From S012-113 sp039714715 (GTDB taxonomy: Bacteria > Bacteroidota > Bacteroidia > Cytophagales > Cyclobacteriaceae), in the NCBI GenBank assembly GCA_039714715.1, contig JBDLIU010000082.1:1-16373 (forward strand): a stretch of 16,373 nucleotides of DNA. The letters run 5' to 3'. Below the pieces are notes generated by a model. It worked only from the letters and a program-made list of their open reading frames with translations. It was not told where the DNA came from and did no database searches. A program made the translations under genes and the position numbers. Positions 14,586 to 16,373 of this stretch are shown piece by piece. Numbering within the stretch: position 1 is the first letter of the stretch; every line of letters starts with the position of its first letter.

Positions 14586-16373
14586 CTAAACAGATCTATT
14601 CTTAGCCTGATACTCTTTTGGAGACATACCATGAAAGGCTTTAAAGGCAGTAGAGAAATTAGCAGGGGATTTAAATCCCACATCATAAGCTATGGATGAT
14701 ATTGGCAGATCGCTCGTTTTAATCAGGTCAGCTGCTTTTTTTAATCGTATTTGCCGTATATAATCACTAGGGGATAATCCCGTTAAAGATTTTAGCTTTC
14801 TATATAAATTTGTACGGCTTAACCCCAATTCTTTGCCCAGCATATCAATACTAAACTGATCATCATTCAGGTTCTCTTCTACTATTTGGATTGCCTTTAA
14901 TATAAGTTCTTTATCCTGTTTCGATATACCAATAGGCTCTGATTCACTTTCTTCACCAGAAGCGTAATAGTTTTTGATATATTGGCGTGTTTTAAGAATA
15001 TTAGCTACAACAAGCTTAAGCTGTTGGGGTAAGAATGGTTTTCCAATATAATAATCTGCCCCGGTCTTATACCCCTCTGATTTGCTGACAAGATCACTCT
15101 TTGCAGTAAGTAGGGCCACATGAATATGGCTGGTATTTATATTCGATTTCAGTTTTTCACACATCTCTGTCCCACTTAAGCGAGGCATCATCACATCACT
15201 AATTATCAGATCATAATCACTGTTATTTGCCATTTCTAATCCAACTTGCCCATCTACTGCCTCATCTATTTTATAATACATATTCAAAATAGAGCGTACA
15301 TAAGCCCGGAGTTCACTATCGTCATCTACTACAAGAATGCGTGGTGCATTTGATAAATCATTGGCCTCAGGAGATTCCTGTTCAGGAGTTATTGTCTCCG
15401 AAGGTACTGTTTCAGTAATAGATGAACGCTTCCTGTACGGGCTTTCAATTGTGAGTATACTTTTATCATAAGGAAATAGAACTTTAACAGTTGTACCTTT
15501 CCCTTCTTCACTATCTATCTTTATTTTTCCGCCATGAATTTCCATGAGCTTTTTTGAATAGGCCAGCCCAATTCCGGAACTATGTGTCAAATTATCTTCA
15601 GAACCTCTATCATTACTTCTAAAGCGCTCAAATACCTTAGCTAACTTTTCACTTGACATCCCTCGTCCAGTATCTGCTATCGCAATACATATAGTTTGCT
15701 CTCTATTTAGGTTGATACTTACATCAATATTACCATTGCTGTGACAATGTTTAAAAGCATTAGCCAGGATGTTGGATAACACTTTTTCTATTTTATCGCT
15801 ATCATAATTAAAAGTAAGTTGCTCAAACTCTGTATCAAGACTATATTGGATCTTATTCTCAACTGCCGTTTGCGTGAACATACTCATAGTCTTTTGAACA
15901 GTATGAATTAGATCATGGCTTGATTTATTCAAAGGGAGCACATCCTGTTCCATTCTCCTGAAATCAATAAGCTGATTAATCAATTCCAGGAGTTTTTTGG
16001 AATTGACACTTATTTGTGAAAGCTTTTGTTTTAATAATGAATTACCGTGTTGTTGAGATAGTAGTTGTTCTAAAGGACCAATAATTAGTGTGAGTGGCGT
16101 TTTAAATTCATGGGAGATATTAGTGAAAAACCTAAGTTTCATTTGGGTTAACTTCTCTTGCTGATTTTTCTCAAGTCTTTCCATTTGAATCGCATTCTTC
16201 ATTTTTTCTTCATGACGAATTTGATATCTTATAGCATAAATTATTATAATAAACAAAACCGTATATATCGTATATGCCCACCAGGAAAACCAGGGGGGGG
16301 GGCTTATTGTAAATGAAATTTCAGCGCCATCCTCGTTCCATACATTGTCATTATTCGAGGCGATTACTTTAAA
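14586..16373 (-). CDS. Hybrid two-component system regulator (HTCS), 3' part
   Basis: Membrane sensor, histidine kinase, receiver and DNA-binding domain in one chain, the usual local activator of a PUL. The frame is open to the right edge, giving 595 residues; the N-terminal periplasmic beta-propeller (Reg_prop) is outside the window. The visible part begins in the end of a Y_Y_Y domain (FKVIASNND and ISPPPWFSWWAY) and then has one membrane span (to about residue 52). Next come the kinase domains: H-box NISHEFKTPL with His88, N-box ILANAFKH, G-boxes ADTGRGMS and SSGIGLAYSKKL. The receiver domain follows with RILVVDDDSE, phosphoacceptor Asp393 in IISDVMMP, and Lys445 in GKPF. An AraC-type helix-turn-helix domain ends the protein (LGLSRTNLYRKLKSLTGLSP, then AYDVGFKSPANFS). 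All catalytic residues seen are intact. It converges on the DUF4038 gene with a 29-base gap. Confidence 0.97.
   Translation of the reverse strand, partial: FKVIASNNDNVWNEDGAEISFTISPPPWFSWWAYTIYTVLFIIIIYAIRYQIRHEEKMKNAIQMERLEKNQQEKLTQMKLRFFTNISHEFKTPLTLIIGPLEQLLSQQHGNSLLKQKLSQISVNSKKLLELINQLIDFRRMEQDVLPLNKSSHDLIHTVQKTMSMFTQTAVENKIQYSLDTEFEQLTFNYDSDKIEKVLSNILANAFKHCHSNGNIDVSINLNREQTICIAIADTGRGMSSEKLAKVFERFRSNDRGSEDNLTHSSGIGLAYSKKLMEIHGGKIKIDSEEGKGTTVKVLFPYDKSILTIESPYRKRSSITETVPSETITPEQESPEANDLSNAPRILVVDDDSELRAYVRSILNMYYKIDEAVDGQVGLEMANNSDYDLIISDVMMPRLSGTEMCEKLKSNINTSHIHVALLTAKSDLVSKSEGYKTGADYYIGKPFLPQQLKLVVANILKTRQYIKNYYASGEESESEPIGISKQDKELILKAIQIVEENLNDDQFSIDMLGKELGLSRTNLYRKLKSLTGLSPSDYIRQIRLKKAADLIKTSDLPISSIAYDVGFKSPANFSTAFKAFHGMSPKEYQAKNRSV
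16293..16302 (-). repeat. Homopolymer of ten C (coding strand) inside the HTCS gene
   Basis: Ten consecutive G residues on the plus strand read as ten C residues in the HTCS gene, where they complete AGC and encode three CCC proline codons in ISPPPWFSWW, just before the membrane span. With ten residues the frame is intact on both sides. Gain or loss of one residue would disconnect the sensor from the kinase. Confidence 0.95.

Noticed and set aside
14581..14591. GTTTACTAAAC palindrome between the convergent genes as a terminator
   Set aside because: The arms leave a one-base loop, there is no T run, and it overlaps the HTCS stop codon.
16293..16302. The G run as an assembly error that breaks the HTCS gene
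   Set aside because: With ten residues the frame continues from the window edge through ISPPPWFSWWAY into the kinase, as expected for the family, so there is no sign of a sequence error.

Overview
The window looks like a polysaccharide utilization locus (PUL) from a member of the Bacteroidota. The evidence is an AT-rich sequence, a SusC/SusD pair, several secreted enzymes with lipoprotein signals, and a hybrid two-component regulator of the type found only in this phylum. The genus cannot be read from the sequence. A marine or soil glycan degrader is a guess based on the enzyme set.

Layout, left to right. Positions 159-3217 hold a GH78 alpha-L-rhamnosidase lipoprotein followed by an L-rhamnose mutarotase. 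Immediately after the mutarotase lies what looks like the decayed 5' end of another secreted protein (3219-3355), then about 230 bases without a gene. Positions 3586-4059 encode a small lipoprotein of unknown function that ends in a strong intrinsic terminator. Positions 4216-9148 encode the outer-membrane uptake pair, a SusC-like TonB-dependent transporter and a SusD-like glycan-binding lipoprotein, also closed by a strong terminator hairpin. Positions 9231-14556 carry three more carbohydrate-active enzymes: a parallel beta-helix protein related to GH28/GH49, a GH110 alpha-galactosidase-like protein, and a DUF5060/DUF4038 (apiosidase-like) lipoprotein. A second gene relic (10749-10907) sits between the first two. 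On the minus strand, converging on these genes, is the 3' part of a hybrid two-component system (HTCS) regulator whose sensor domain runs off the right edge.

How they may work together (inference): SusC and SusD bind and import oligosaccharides. The beta-helix protein, the DUF4038 protein and GH110 trim a galactose-containing heteroglycan, GH78 removes terminal alpha-L-rhamnose, and the mutarotase equilibrates rhamnose anomers in the cytosol. The HTCS senses a breakdown product and switches the locus on. The combination of GH78, GH110, a GH28/GH49-like beta-helix and a DUF4038 enzyme does not match a well-known single substrate that I can name. The target is probably a rhamnose- and galactose-containing polysaccharide.

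The most notable items are the two gene relics, a run of ten C residues in frame at the membrane-proximal end of the HTCS sensor (a possible slippage switch), and the beta-helix enzyme, which lacks the GHG motif of true GH28 enzymes.
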